This document shows, in pieces, positions 9,993 through 21,481 of a stretch of 64,000 nucleotides of DNA; position 1 is the first letter of the stretch; the number at the start of each line of letters is the position of its first letter. The DNA lies in NCBI GenBank assembly GCA_964017185.1, contig OZ024872.1:46276188-46340187 (forward strand). Reading direction: 5' to 3'. The notes under the pieces were generated by a model. It worked only from the letters and a program-made list of their open reading frames with translations. It was not told the DNA's origin and ran no database searches. A program made the position numbers and the translations under genes. Origin of the DNA: Rugalucina vietnamica. Its lineage: Eukaryota; Mollusca; Bivalvia; Lucinida; Lucinidae.

Positions 9993-12900
9993 ATGGAGTC
10001 TGAAACTATAACAGTTCAATGTACTAACTTTTCTCGTGTCCAAGGTTTGAACAGATCAGACACAGAAAACAATAACAACAGAAATAGTGATTTTAAACAT
10101 TTTGAAACAAATGGCGAACACGGTAAAGAAAATAAAAGTGACAAAAGAAGCCATGACAGTGGTGAAGCAAAGTCTAAAGCAGACATACGAGTAGAAGATG
10201 ACGTTAATTTTCCCATTCCTTGTGCAAGAAACACTGCATCTAAAACCATCAACTGCCTGGCGATAAGTGCGTGTAGTTGCCAGATCGACCTCCAAACGGA
10301 CTCAGTCAATTTTTCAAAATCTACAGACACTAAAAGAAATGAACCAAGCATAGACAATGAATCAGTTCACAGCGTTTCTAGCAATGCCATTACGTCATAT
10401 ACTGACATTGTCGAAAATGCATTCACGAATTCATCTTTTGAGCATGACGTTGAAATTGAAATTCGACAAGGGGTGGTGTTGGAAAATAATGGGCCTAAAC
10501 AGTCACCAAAAAACAATAAAACGGTCGACACAGACACTGATAGTTTGAATGTTGACAGTGAATCGCAAGACGTCTACAAAAGATGCATTAAACGCATATA
10601 CTATGACGGAGAGTTCAGGGAGAATGTATTCCGAACATTCTCTGTGCTAGCGAATTATACCTTCTTCGTAAGTACCGTTGGGCATTTTACGTTTTTGTTG
10701 TTACTTCGCTTTATCGTAGTTTTAGCAGTTATAACATAACCGGCATTCTATGCCAAAAGGTGTTTTAACTTTGTCATTCTCATTTGTGGTTTGTCGATAG
10801 GCTCGTACTGACTAAAAACATCCAAAACCACTAACACAATCACTATGTGTTTATTTGAAATCACTAAAATTAAATGAATTCATTAAAATAAGAAACTAAT
10901 ATCGTTCTGTTTTTTTTTTTTCAAAACAGGGTTGGACATACGGAATAATCGGCCCGACGTTACCTGACCTTCAGCTGATTACAGATGCAAGTCTTCAAGA
11001 GGCCTCGTGGTTATTTGCAGCCTTTAATATTGGCTACCTGGTTTCATGTGGACTATCTGGCTTTGGTAATGTATTGGTATTGCAAAAATCCTCTCAGACG
11101 CAATTCAGTCAGTCGTATCATCATTCTTTTTTCAGTTTATGTGCCTAAAGAGATTCTACGTACGTATAAGAGATCGTCAAGACGACAACTGCGATGGACA
11201 TGGTCATGTTGATGACATGTTTTGTTTTTGATTCCTTTGAAATCAAATCTGAATGGATCGATTTATGTGAAATTTCAAAGCATGCAATTCAGACTATTTG
11301 TATTATGAAAATAGATGTGGACTTACACTGTATATACTGACTAATTTTGATTCTGTCTTTCTGACTTTCTAACAATAAATGTAAATTGTTGTTTTATGTT
11401 CTATTCTCTTTCAGCAAACAAAAAGTTCAATTCGGACATTTTGATTTTTCTTTACACTGCCCTACACGCCCTTTCTATGAGCGCTTTGCCATGGATACCA
11501 AGCATTTATGGCATGGCTGCCGCCCGAGGTGTCACAGGGTACTGTTGCGGAGGTCAAGATATAGGTACATGTTAGGAGTATTCATATTATCATCTAAGTA
11601 TGTGTTTGAAAGTGCATGCTCGTACATTCCCACGGTGAGTGCATTGAACATAATATCAACGCCAACGTCTGGCGATTTTCTTTACATAAATTTATTTCCA
11701 GTTTTGTTAATTGTACATGTACGTACGATTTTCTACCGTCACTAATGATCGATTTAAGTTTCACATTTAGATCACTTGAATACAGTCCAACCTGTCTTAA
11801 GCAAGCGGCCAATAGAGGTTAATGTTCTTACACTAGGGTGGGCGCCCTAACCAAACCATGTTGGTTAGAAATAAATAATAGAACTGCCCTGTCCACAGAA
11901 TTAAAATGCATAAGGAACTGCAAACAGATGCAGGCAAAAGGCACTATCATCTTCTTCATTAGCTCTTGGTATGATTTTTCTCTATAAAAGTGGTAGACTG
12001 CTGTTTGCTTTGATTGAAAAGTAACACATGAAGGGATGCAACTGACACAGTAAAGACACAATTTTCTGAAAAGGAGTTGCAAATGAATGCATAGTCTGTT
12101 GCTACTGTTATTGTTCTGTCAGTGGTAATTCTCACTAAGTTTTCCAAGACAAGTTGTCTAGGATTATCTTTTGAGACAATAAACAATAAATTATGGCATC
12201 TGTAAGGTGTGAAGACAATTTTGACACCTTGCAGTTTAAATACCCATGTGAAAATATTTTCTTATGCAATTGATGAAATGATGAGTGGCTGCTTAAAGCC
12301 AAAATTGGGACAGAAACTAGTGGCCTCTGGCCACATAAGACAGGTGCTTGCTTAATAGAGGTTCATTTACATGTAAAATCAATTGGGGGGGGGGGGATGA
12401 AAGTGCTTGCTTAAGACAGGTGCTTGCTTAATACAGGGATTGCTTAAGACAGGTTGGACTGTACACCGCTGTTTCTTTTATTCCAGAGCTTACTGCGATG
12501 TTATTTTCCGTTTGGCACGACAAATCTGGTCCATTTGTGGTGATGGCACATTTCGTGTATGGGGTTGGTGGCATACTATCGCCCTTAGTCGCTGAACCTT
12601 TTCTGATCAAGACCCAACCACAGACTACCAGAACTAATATACAAAATGCCAATATATCAGTTGCCGAATGGCAGTCGAATTGCAGTAGTTGGATGGAAAG
12701 AGATGAATTGATGGAAAATGCATTAACTTCCATGAACTGTACTTCTACGTTTACGTCAGGTTTAAAATATACCGACGTACATTTCGCGTATCTGATCGGC
12801 GCACTCCTTGCTGCATTGACAGCCATGCCCTTTATTATATTTTACTTTAAGGGCAGTCAAAAAGAAGCGGGACAAAACTCAGAAACTGAAAAGCCAGCGA

Positions 12901-13480
12901 AAGTATCTGGCAAACTGCGAATCGTGGTGGTCGCGTTAATTTCCATTGCCCATTTTGCGGGGATGGCTATAGTGGATGAATACCCTATTTTCTTAACAAC
13001 ATTCGGGATGGTTCAGTTGGATTGGTCACAGGCCAAGGGGTCATCAATGACTGCTGTTTATTTTGCCATGTATGCGGTCGGTAATCTTCTTGGAGTTTTC
13101 TTTTTGAGATATATATCATCTAGGTCATACGTTTACATAACCTATATTTTAGTTCTTGGATCAATTGCACTTTTTATGTCGGTGTCCATTGGACTATTTC
13201 ACTACTTCAGACAATCCCAGTTGCTTTGATTGGTATTGCCACATCGTCCATTATGCCGACTCTGTTTACTTGGACACAAGAATCAGTAACACCTGTGTCA
13301 GGATTTGTTGCCTCAGCATTGTTTTTTTCAGGTTCGATTGGAGGTTTGCTTAATCCTATTCTTCTTGCATTTCTGATTGATTCTGTAACACCAATGTGGC
13401 TGATCTACCTAAGTGTTGTCAAGGCATTGTTTTGTTTCGTTATTTGCATCATCGCTGATTTGCTGATAAAAAAGTTTTAA
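9993..13480 (+). CDS. MFSD4/NaGLT1-family MFS transporter, gene A (A-type), with one frameshift
   Basis: Predicted plasma-membrane sugar-type transporter related to MFSD4A/B (sodium-dependent glucose transporter 1). Exons: 9993-10667 (225 codons, phase 0), 10930-11065, 11415-11564 and 12487-13480, all with GT/AG junctions. Exon 1 is a long hydrophilic, Asn/Asp/Ser-rich cytoplasmic tail ending in the start of TM1 (VFRTFSVLANYTFF). Exon 2 has GWTYGIIGPTLPDLQ and TM2, exon 3 has TM3, exon 4 has TM4-12, including the family-like HFVYGVGGILSPLVAEPFLI and a loop with several N-glycosylation sequons. At about 13171 one base is missing relative to genes C and D (CACTTTTTATG versus CACTGTTTTATG); the frame closes at 13229 and resumes in another frame to 13480. 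Either a recent lesion in TM9 or an assembly error in a T run. Intron 3 carries a MITE. A candidate AATAAA signal lies near 13706. Confidence 0.8.
11783..12461. mobile_element. TA-flanked MITE (CAGTCCAACCTGTCTTAAGC termini) in gene A intron 3
   Basis: The termini CAGTCCAACCTGTCTTAAGC and GCTTAAGACAGGTTGGACTG are exact inverted repeats flanked by TA. Gene C has the empty site (CTTGAATACACTGCTG). No long reading frame: a non-autonomous Tc1/mariner-like element of 679 bp. It contains repeated TGCTTGCTTAAnACAGG words near the right end and a G run at 12385-12396. Confidence 0.9.
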
Positions 13481-14070
13481 ATATCTAGTCGATGGTTCTG
13501 ATATTCTCTGTATGACTTATGCTTGACTTTTACCAGAGAAATTCTGTGCTATTTCTGTCGGTAATGTTGATGTTTAGTGTGTTAGAAGAGACCAGTATAG
13601 GCAGTTTTTGTGAACTGTTTTCCTGTGTATTTTTTCATTTGCCATTTATTTTGTATGTGCTGTTGGATCTTTCTAAATTGACGTTATTTTTTTATTATCT
13701 ACGTGGAATAAATTTCCTTGTTTTTGCAACGAAGAATTATATACTTCTAGAAAGATTATGCAATATGTTCGACGCTCACTCAAGTGGATATTGAAAAATA
13801 CCAAAGGGTGAATGTTTGACATTCATTGTACGGTGATGAAAATGCTATACCCTTGTTTATTGTTTGACATGTCGAATACATGATGGTGAATAAGTCTATA
13901 TCAATTATCGTGAATGGGACAGTAAGTGTCATAAGATATAGTACATGCAAAGAGAATATGTGCCTCGGCCCATATACTACTTGTGCTCTTTAGTTTGTAT
14001 GTATGACAGATGTTTTAGTTTTCATGACTTGCTTCTATATTGAGAAGAACAATTATATTGTTAATATTGA
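13481..14070. other. Intergenic spacer between genes A and B
   Basis: 3' flank of gene A, recognisably similar to the 3' flank of gene C (39462-39760). It probably contains the 3' UTR and polyadenylation site of gene A and the promoter of gene B; neither can be placed exactly. Confidence 0.4.
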
Positions 14071-14420
14071 ATGGCTGTTAACGTAGAATCACCTAATACA
14101 ACATCTGAAAACATTTCATTCACAATAGAATCGGGAGTAAAATTTCAAAATCTCTCTTTTGAATTTGATAATGAAATTGACAATACAGAGATGTCTTCCA
14201 TACACGTGGAAGGTGAATGTGATAATGGATCGTCTGTCATTCAGGAAGGAAACGAAATAAAAAAGAATAGAACCTTTCAATGGTATGCTAAAACAAGAAA
14301 TTCCGATGGAAAGTCTACCGAACGTTCTTCATTCTGTGTTTGTATCCTATATTCATAAGTATCAGTTTTATTCGTATATAGGTGTGCACGTGAATGTGTG
14401 AATAGAAATTATCTAGTTGA

Positions 14421-14421
<1 letters not shown>

Positions 14422-14502
<81 letters not shown>
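14422..14502. repeat. (CA)n(GA)n compound microsatellite
   Basis: About 19 CA units followed directly by about 21 GA units, in the presumed first intron of gene B. Confidence 0.98.
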
Positions 14503-14506
<4 letters not shown>

Positions 14507-14887
14507 GGCTTATAAAAATAAAGAAGTGCTCCAATACAAAGTGGTTTTGAGTTAATGTGGTCCTGTTTCCAGTTTACACATTTCTTACAGATATTTCCAA
14601 CAAAGGTTTTTGGCTTTTTAAAACTGCTTTTAGTTTCTAACATCTTGTATGGTTTGCTTTATTTATGCATCTCTTATTTTCTTTCTTTGGTTGTGGTCCA
14701 ATTTGACGCTGGCACAATCATATAATAAATTTTGGTATATTTATTTGACAGGGCTGGATGAATGGAATTATGGGCCCAACTTTACCGGATCTTCAGTTGA
14801 TATCAGATTCTAATCTTCAACAGGCGTCCTGGCTATTTGCAGGATTCAATATAGGATACCTTGTGTCCTGTGTATCATCTGGTTTTA

Positions 14888-15828
14888 CGAGGATGATCCA
14901 ATAATGAATGAGACTTTTTGAATTATTCCTATGTAAATAAACTTGGCTTATTGTTAATGTATTGTTAACATAGCTCAATATAACGTGCACACGAGACACT
15001 GGTTAAAAGTCGCATGAAGACAACTACATTTTGTTGCTTAGCAACGGGAGAATGTAAGTCAAAGGTCCTTGACCACGTAGCAATTATGCATATAAAATGG
15101 GTTGCCATGGCAACTGGTGATAAAAATTCATATAATGGCATACTGTTATTTATAGTTATCATTACTAGCTTTATGCTCTGCAAATATCACTAACATACAA
15201 CTGCTAATTCAAGTAGGCTGAGTGTTTTTGCGAGAAAAGATGGGTTTTGTTTGCGAAAAAATTCTATGATTTTGGGGGTAGGGATGAGAAATATCTTATA
15301 TCCTGATTATACATGACACAATAAATTGTTTTTTGATCTTGAAATGATCAATTATGGAGTAAATAATGCAAGTAAATTACATTAGTGACACATGACCTTT
15401 CCTTTTTAAGTTGCCTAGCAACTATAGAATTTGGAAAATGCTATTAGTCAGAATTCATATAGTAAAATGGTTGCTAGGCAACCACCTCTCGATCACGAGC
15501 GCAAGACTCGATTTGACCAAAGCAAAATATTTCAGAGATGAATGTTAACACAGGCAATACTCAGTTATGATAAGAAACCGTTTTTAAAGTTTTTGACATA
15601 TCTAGAAATCTATAGGCTATGTTTGTTCAAAGGGCAAATGGTGGCCATAGGTGCTTCACGAGTAGTTCTTAAATAACCATAGCAACCAAAGTTATCTGCC
15701 AAATTTGATAAAACATGCTCCGAAGAGAGATCAAATATGTATCTTGTAAACGAAAGTAGTTAACTTGAGCCAGTCAATAGGGATTATAAAATAAGAGAAA
15801 AGTCTCAATCATTATTGGATCATCCTCG
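14888..15828. mobile_element. TA-flanked MITE (CGAGGATGATCCAATAATGA termini) at the gene B exon 2 donor
   Basis: The left end CGAGGATGATCCAATAATGA and the right end TCATTATTGGATCATCCTCG are inverted repeats; similarity extends to about 28 bp with one mismatch. TA flanks both sides (14886-14887, 15829-15830). Removing the element with one TA rebuilds GGTTTTA|GTTAAGT, a usable donor where the paralogues have GGCTTTG|GTAATG. No long reading frame. The interior has four RFX X-box-like palindromes at 15033-15045, 15101-15114, 15410-15422 and 15470-15482. Confidence 0.9.
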
Positions 15829-17434
15829 TAGTTAAGTATTGAGTTGTTTAATATGCATTCAGAAATGTTGATTTTAATATATCAAACCTGATAGGGCTTA
15901 CTGAGCAGTGAATGGATTCTTGTAAGACAAACATATACAAATTCTCAAATGTACTCAAATTTTTGATGCCTTCGAGGGAATCAATACAACTATTTCCTAC
16001 GACACGCTATGAAGTATTATATATCTTTTTCTTAATCCTTCTATGAAATAACCCCTATTCGTCAATATATTTTTCAGTACATGGTAGATTCAACTCAGAT
16101 GTGCTGGTTATTCTTTACACTTCCAGCCATGCAGTTTTCATGGGTTTATTGCCGTGGATACCAAATATCTACGGCATGATTGCAGTGCGATGTATTCAGG
16201 GCTACTGTTGTGGAGCTCAAGATATAGGTATCTTAAATCATGTTAATGGTAGCCAGAAATAAGTTTTGTTAATTTGGTCTTTGATTGGAAATGTGAAATT
16301 ATGTTTTCAACTTCGTATTATGTTTGCAGTTCTTACATATACTTATAGGTAATTAAATCTCCTTTTAATGGGCGTTCGGTAATGATAAACAGAATCTTAC
16401 AATCGAGCTAATTTCATAGTGAAATGGCAGCTAATGAAAGGTTAACTAAATATTTTTCAGAGCTCACTCCAATGATGTTTTCTGTGTGGCACGATAAAGC
16501 TGGTCCATTTGTTCAGATGACACACTTCCTGTATGGAATTGGCGGCATTGTGGCTCCATTAGTTGCAAAACCATTTCTGATCAATACCAGAAGCAAGGTT
16601 GCTAACATTGGAGAGACACTAAATAAAACGTCCCAAACAGATTGGCATTCCAATTGTAGTCAAGGACCTGAGACAATATTGGATATATATAACACATCTA
16701 TGCTCTCTATGTGTAATTATACTACAGGTGTAGAAAAATACACACAAGTCCATTTTCCATATTTGATTGGTGCACTTCTCATGTTATCAGCAGCATTCCC
16801 CTTCATCATATTTTACATCAAAGGACAAGTTATACTTTCACAAAATAGTTCTTCTACTGAGGGGCCCAAAAAAGTAATCGGCAAATTTCGAATCTTGGTT
16901 ATGATCATATTGCTAACGCTTGTTCATGGTGTAGGTATGGCTGTAACATATGAATTCCAGATATATCTTGCCACATTTGGAATTCTAGAGCTAAAATGGT
17001 CACAAGGAACGGGATCGTCTATGACATCTCTTTATTTTGCCACATATGCAGTTGGCAGTGTACTAGGAGCTTTCATTCTCAAATTTATAACAGCAAGAAT
17101 CTATATCTATATTTCATACATAGGCACGATCAGTTCCTTAATGCTATTCTATGTTGGAATTCACTGGAAAATAACACCACTGCAAACAATACCTATTGCA
17201 CTGTTTGGCATTGCGGCTTCGGCAATCATGCCTACTATTTTTACCTGGACCCAACAAGCTATCACACCAGTGTCTGGCACCATTGCGTCCGCCTTTTATT
17301 TTGCAGGTTCAATTGGTTCTTTCCTTAATCCCATTATCTTTGCATATCTAATGGTCTGTAACACCAATGTGGTTTGTTTATGCAACTTTACTAGAGGTAT
17401 CATTTTGCTTTACCTTATGCATGATTGTAGATAA

Positions 17435-18330
17435 TATGATTAGATTCTTTAATAACTAGAAAAATGGTGTATACGATCGCGAGGTTTGTGATTTGTAGAC
17501 TTTGGCCACTCGTTTTATATTATGGCATTTATCTAATATTTCATGCATTATTATAAAGAAATAATGTCTCATTGTTTCGTGTTTAATGTATTTTTTGAAT
17601 AAATACAAATGGGCTCCATAGCAAGCTAGGTTTCGCTACCCGGGGTACATCGTATTTTGTATTTTGAATAATTCTGAAGTAAAACATGGCTTTGAATATC
17701 ATACATGTATCGATATTTACCATATTGTTGACATCGATTTGAGGCAGCGTAGTATCATGTGGTTATCTCTGTAAACATGTTTAAGCATTATGTCGACGAC
17801 TTATTTTGTTATTGGAAACAAAATGTATGGCCAGTCGAGTTTCTTGGCGTTAACAGTCAACGTCAAAACAAGAGCAGTGACGACATCTTATGTTTGGTTA
17901 GCAAAAATGTCCACAAAGGCATTCAAAATAATAGGGATTTGTAGTACAGTAGCAGAACAGGTCTTGTTTTAGTATTTAAAGGCATATGGATTCTAATATT
18001 GTAATAGTTCGTACATGTAATTATACAATACCAAATAGATATGATACCAAATATCGAAGGTTTTTCCTTGGACTAAATTCCCATTTTATCACATAGATGT
18101 ATCTATCAAAAATCTAGAGAAGTGATGCATTCAGAATTTTATGATATAGTTTCTGAATGGTTGATTTCAGTTTAAACATAAAACAACGATATTCTCAAAA
18201 GATGAAAAACAGAATATTTGTTTTATGCAATTGGGCCTATTTATTAAACATCAGTGTCTAAATTTCAAAATTGATCTATATACTAAACTTACTAGATCCA
18301 GAGAGAATCCTTCAGTGCTTTGTGTTAGAC
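17435..18330. other. Intergenic; 3' flank of gene B
   Basis: Probable 3' UTR of gene B (AATAAA near 17597), then AT-rich DNA in which nothing else is recognised. Confidence 0.4.
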
Positions 18331-18334
18331 AGCA

Positions 18335-19830
18335 ACGCGTGCAAATAGGGTTGAAATTCCCATTTCTAAAGTCTAATCATTTTCCTCCATGAATTTTCTC
18401 AAGTTTCCTTTCTCTTTCAAATCTCGAAGTTTCGCCTCCATTTCCTGGACTTCCTGAGCATCAGCAAGCCAAAACTCACTTGTCCCCACCCTCCAGTCTT
18501 CCTTCAGTGGCCCCTCGGGATCGTGGTAATCCACAAATGGCGCCGAGAAGATTCAGAGCAGCAACGCATTTATATCCATTATCCATGCTTCTCAAACAAT
18601 GCGATATACTGCTTTGCTGGAATGAGGGTGTTGGCTAGCTTTTCGGTCACTCTTGGTTGAAGCTGCATATACCATATAGCATCTCTGATGTACGTTGGTA
18701 ACTGTTTTAATCAGGACTCCCTTGGGGCGCAAGATACGTTAGTGTCTTACAGAGTTTTCTCTAATAGTGGAACACCGTTGTTGTTTCCAATGTCAGCTGG
18801 TGTAACACCTGAGATAAATGAAATGAAAGTATAAAGGTATAGACATGTAAATAGCAATCATAAGAGTGACATAGCGTTCCTCGCACAGCATCATAAACTC
18901 CTAGACTACCCCGACCAGGTCAGGTACAATAGAATATGTCAAACGGCTCCACGTTGCTAAAAATGCCCAACCCTGTATGCATTTGTATTACTGAAAAAAG
19001 CTTTGGCATTTACCTACCGCCTTAAGCATTACTGCATCAAACTGCCCCAGGTTGGTATCTTGAAGTGTAAGTTTCCCGACACCTAAATCGAGCAGTGCTT
19101 TGGAGAAATTTCCCGTACCGCAGCCTGCATTCAAGACGCGGATTTCCTAAAATGTCATGGTTAACAGACTGAGTTTACTAGTTGACAGCCGACAAATCTG
19201 TCTTTTTCAAATGTTATTTAAAAAGAAAACGGACCGTACGTTGCTTGATATATATTTAGAGGTAGCTAAGCGTCCCAAATCTTCAATGAGAACGTTTGAA
19301 CCGCTCGGCTGAAAATGCATTAGGCCTCATTTCCACGGACAATTTTTCTTTGGCGCAGAAAAATATGCTCGTGTAAATTCAATTCTGTGGCGAAGTTTCA
19401 TTGTCAAACATCTGTGACAAAGGTGAGCGAGCTAAGTAATATAAGTAATATTTGCTGTGTGTGAACGCAAACGCACTGCTTAAGTGTCTGTGACAAATAA
19501 TCTTCGTCGAAGAAAAATTGTCCGTGGAAACCAGGCTTTATTGTCAACGTAAAGTTTGTATGTTGGCAAATCTGTTTCACCCAAGTAGCATGCACAGCTA
19601 AAGTTTAATTGAAATTAGCTTGATAACATATAAGTTTGAGAATATATGTAGCCTATGCAAATGGTTTATTATTATAGTCTGTGATGCTTAGAGGCATTCT
19701 ATTTTAGTATCGTAACATTCGAGACGGTCCTGCTATCACGTCATGCCCCATGGCGTGTCGAGTTTTGTCGTAGATCTTTGCAACCCCCGGGGTATCGTAG
19801 TTGAAGAAACGGTTTATTAGCTCACCTGAG
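18335..19830 (-). pseudogene. SAM-dependent methyltransferase pseudogene, copy 2
   Basis: Minus-strand order as in copy 1. N-terminal piece at about 19825-19740 (FFNYDTPGVAKIYDKTR, MGHDVIAG). Motif I exon at about 19147-19010, reading VLNAGCGTGNFSKALLDLGVG and then LGQFDAVMLKAVGK. C-terminal piece at about 18800-18374, whose end reads NLRKFMEEND before a stop, the best-preserved C-terminus of the three copies. The segment near 18755-18690 has a stop (after EKTL) and a frameshift, so it is not functional. A MITE (19322-19537) sits in an intron, and a Helitron-like block begins just upstream of the N-terminal piece. Confidence 0.78.
19322..19537. mobile_element. MITE with TTCCACGGACAAT inverted termini, copy 2
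   Basis: Left GGCCTCATTTCCACGGACAA, right TTGTCCGTGGAAACCAGGC. Same family as 6361-6587, sharing the interior words AAAAATATGCTCGTGTAAATT and GCTGTGTGTGAACGCAAAC. Confidence 0.8.
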
Positions 19831-21481
19831 CCGTCAGGCTCACAAGGTGAGCTTATAGTATACCCATGCTCCGTCGTCCGTCCGTCCGTCCGTCGTCCGT
19901 CGTCCACCATTTTCAAAGATCTTCTTCTCTGAAACAGCTTGGCCAATCAAAGCCAAATTTTACATGAAGCATCTATGGGAAGGGGGAACCAATGTGTATA
20001 TAAATAATCCAGGTCACATGACCAAGATGGCCGCCATGCCCATATATGGTAAAAACCCTTCAAAAATCTTCTTCTCCGGAACCACTGGACCGATTTCAAC
20101 CAAACTTGGCATGAAGCATCGATGACTCAAGTACTACAATGTGTATATAAATCATGACCTTGCGGTGACCTTGACCTATTTTACGGCAAGGTCAACATAG
20201 GTCGCCTTTGCATTTGAATGGGAAAAATTGTTAAATTGTCATTTAAAGGAAAAATCTTGCAGAAAATAAGCAGTAGGACTGAATATTAATGATTCTGAAA
20301 AAATTGGGCACCAGGGGCTCATCCGCCCCCACCCCGGGGCAATATAGATGTATATTATCATAATATTCAAACATCTTCTTCTCTGAAACCGCTTGGCCAA
20401 TCAAAGCCAAATTTTACATGAAGCATCTATGGGAAGGGGGAACCAATGTGTGTATAAATAATCCAGGTCACATGACCAAGATGGCCGCAATGCCCATATA
20501 TATATGGTAAAAACCCTTCAAAAATCTTCTTCTCCAGAACCGGTGGATCGATTTCAAAGAAACTTGGCATGAAGCATCGATGGCTCAAGTACTACCTGTT
20601 GTCATGCGATGCAGATGGGGCTCGTTAGCCTTGGAAGGCAACTCATCTAGGAGTTAAGCTAGTTCTCTACACAAAAATCTAGCTGGGCAGGGGGAACTCA
20701 TTAGTCTTGGTTGACAGCCCTCCTAGGAGTTTACAGGTCTCTAAACAAAACCTAAGAAAGGGTAGATGGAGCTCTTCAGCTGTGGCCAGCAATTCATCTA
20801 GGAGAAGGAAACTCCAAAATCAAACCTGTGTGTCTGGATATGCCTAGTCCAGATATGCAAAGACTGTTTCGGTAGATGGAGCGGAAGAAATCATCTGATT
20901 CAACCGTTCAGAAAGCGATACAGCAACATGTTGTGGAACATGCAGAGCGTGACAAGGCACTAAAGATGTTACGGTCATCCACTGCATCCAAACCCAACTC
21001 CAGACGTCTTGACCTGTGTCTTGCCTCTGGGCGCAGCTGGGCGAGGACTAGAGAGTGAGGTTGACGTTGCGCACCTCTTCCTCACTATAATCCAATTTCA
21101 TAGCGCATGTCATCTTATTTCTCAACACACAAGCACTTGCATACACAACAATTTCATCACACTTGCACCCACATACCTACAAAGTCCTGTGGCGATGGGC
21201 GAGTGGCGAAGCAGCAGGTGTAGGACACACTGGGAGCTGTAGTAGTCTGTGAGGAGAAGCAGTAAGCAGAATTCGGCAGTCGGCTGAGTGACTGAGCAGA
21301 CCTATTTAGGACCGCACTGCTCACCCCCGTAGCATGGGGAAGGGGCTAGAAAAGGTGCCCTAAACAATTGCCTGCTTCAAACCCCCTGGCTGGTTAACCG
21401 CAATCAGCGGGGATCCCCTTAAGCGGTCGAAATACAAAGAAAAAAGCTAGAGTAATCCCCTTACGGATTGGCGCATGGAAT

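Larger units (their letters stand above)
14071..17434 (+). pseudogene. MFSD4/NaGLT1-family transporter, gene B (B-type), probably decayed
   Basis: Same four-exon plan as genes A, C and D but divergent (LTPMMFSVWHDKAGPF, GYCCGAQDIG). Exon 1 from 14071 has a short (about 95-residue) tail. The TM1 start (KVYRTFFIL) lies in another frame from the ATG, and the donor expected after it is not GT at the conserved spot. Exon 2 (from about 14752, GWMNGIMGPTLPDLQ) is cut at its donor by a 941-bp MITE. Exon 3 is 16078-16227 and exon 4 starts at 16461. Near 17353 two bases are missing (AATGGTCTGTAAC against AATGGAGTCTGTAAC in gene E), which replaces the last 35 or so residues, including TM12. The long clean frame in exon 4 (16461 to about 17352) suggests recent loss. 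A candidate AATAAA lies near 17597. Confidence 0.75.

Noticed and set aside
10016..10357. Antisense ORFs over exon 1 of genes A and C (113 and 97 residues)
   Set aside because: They are preserved only because the sense exons are near-identical duplicates; the peptides are low-complexity Leu/Ser-rich and show no domain.
13226..13480. A separate small membrane-protein gene at the end of gene A
   Set aside because: It is TM10-12 of gene A in a shifted frame, identical in layout to the end of exon 4 in genes C and D.
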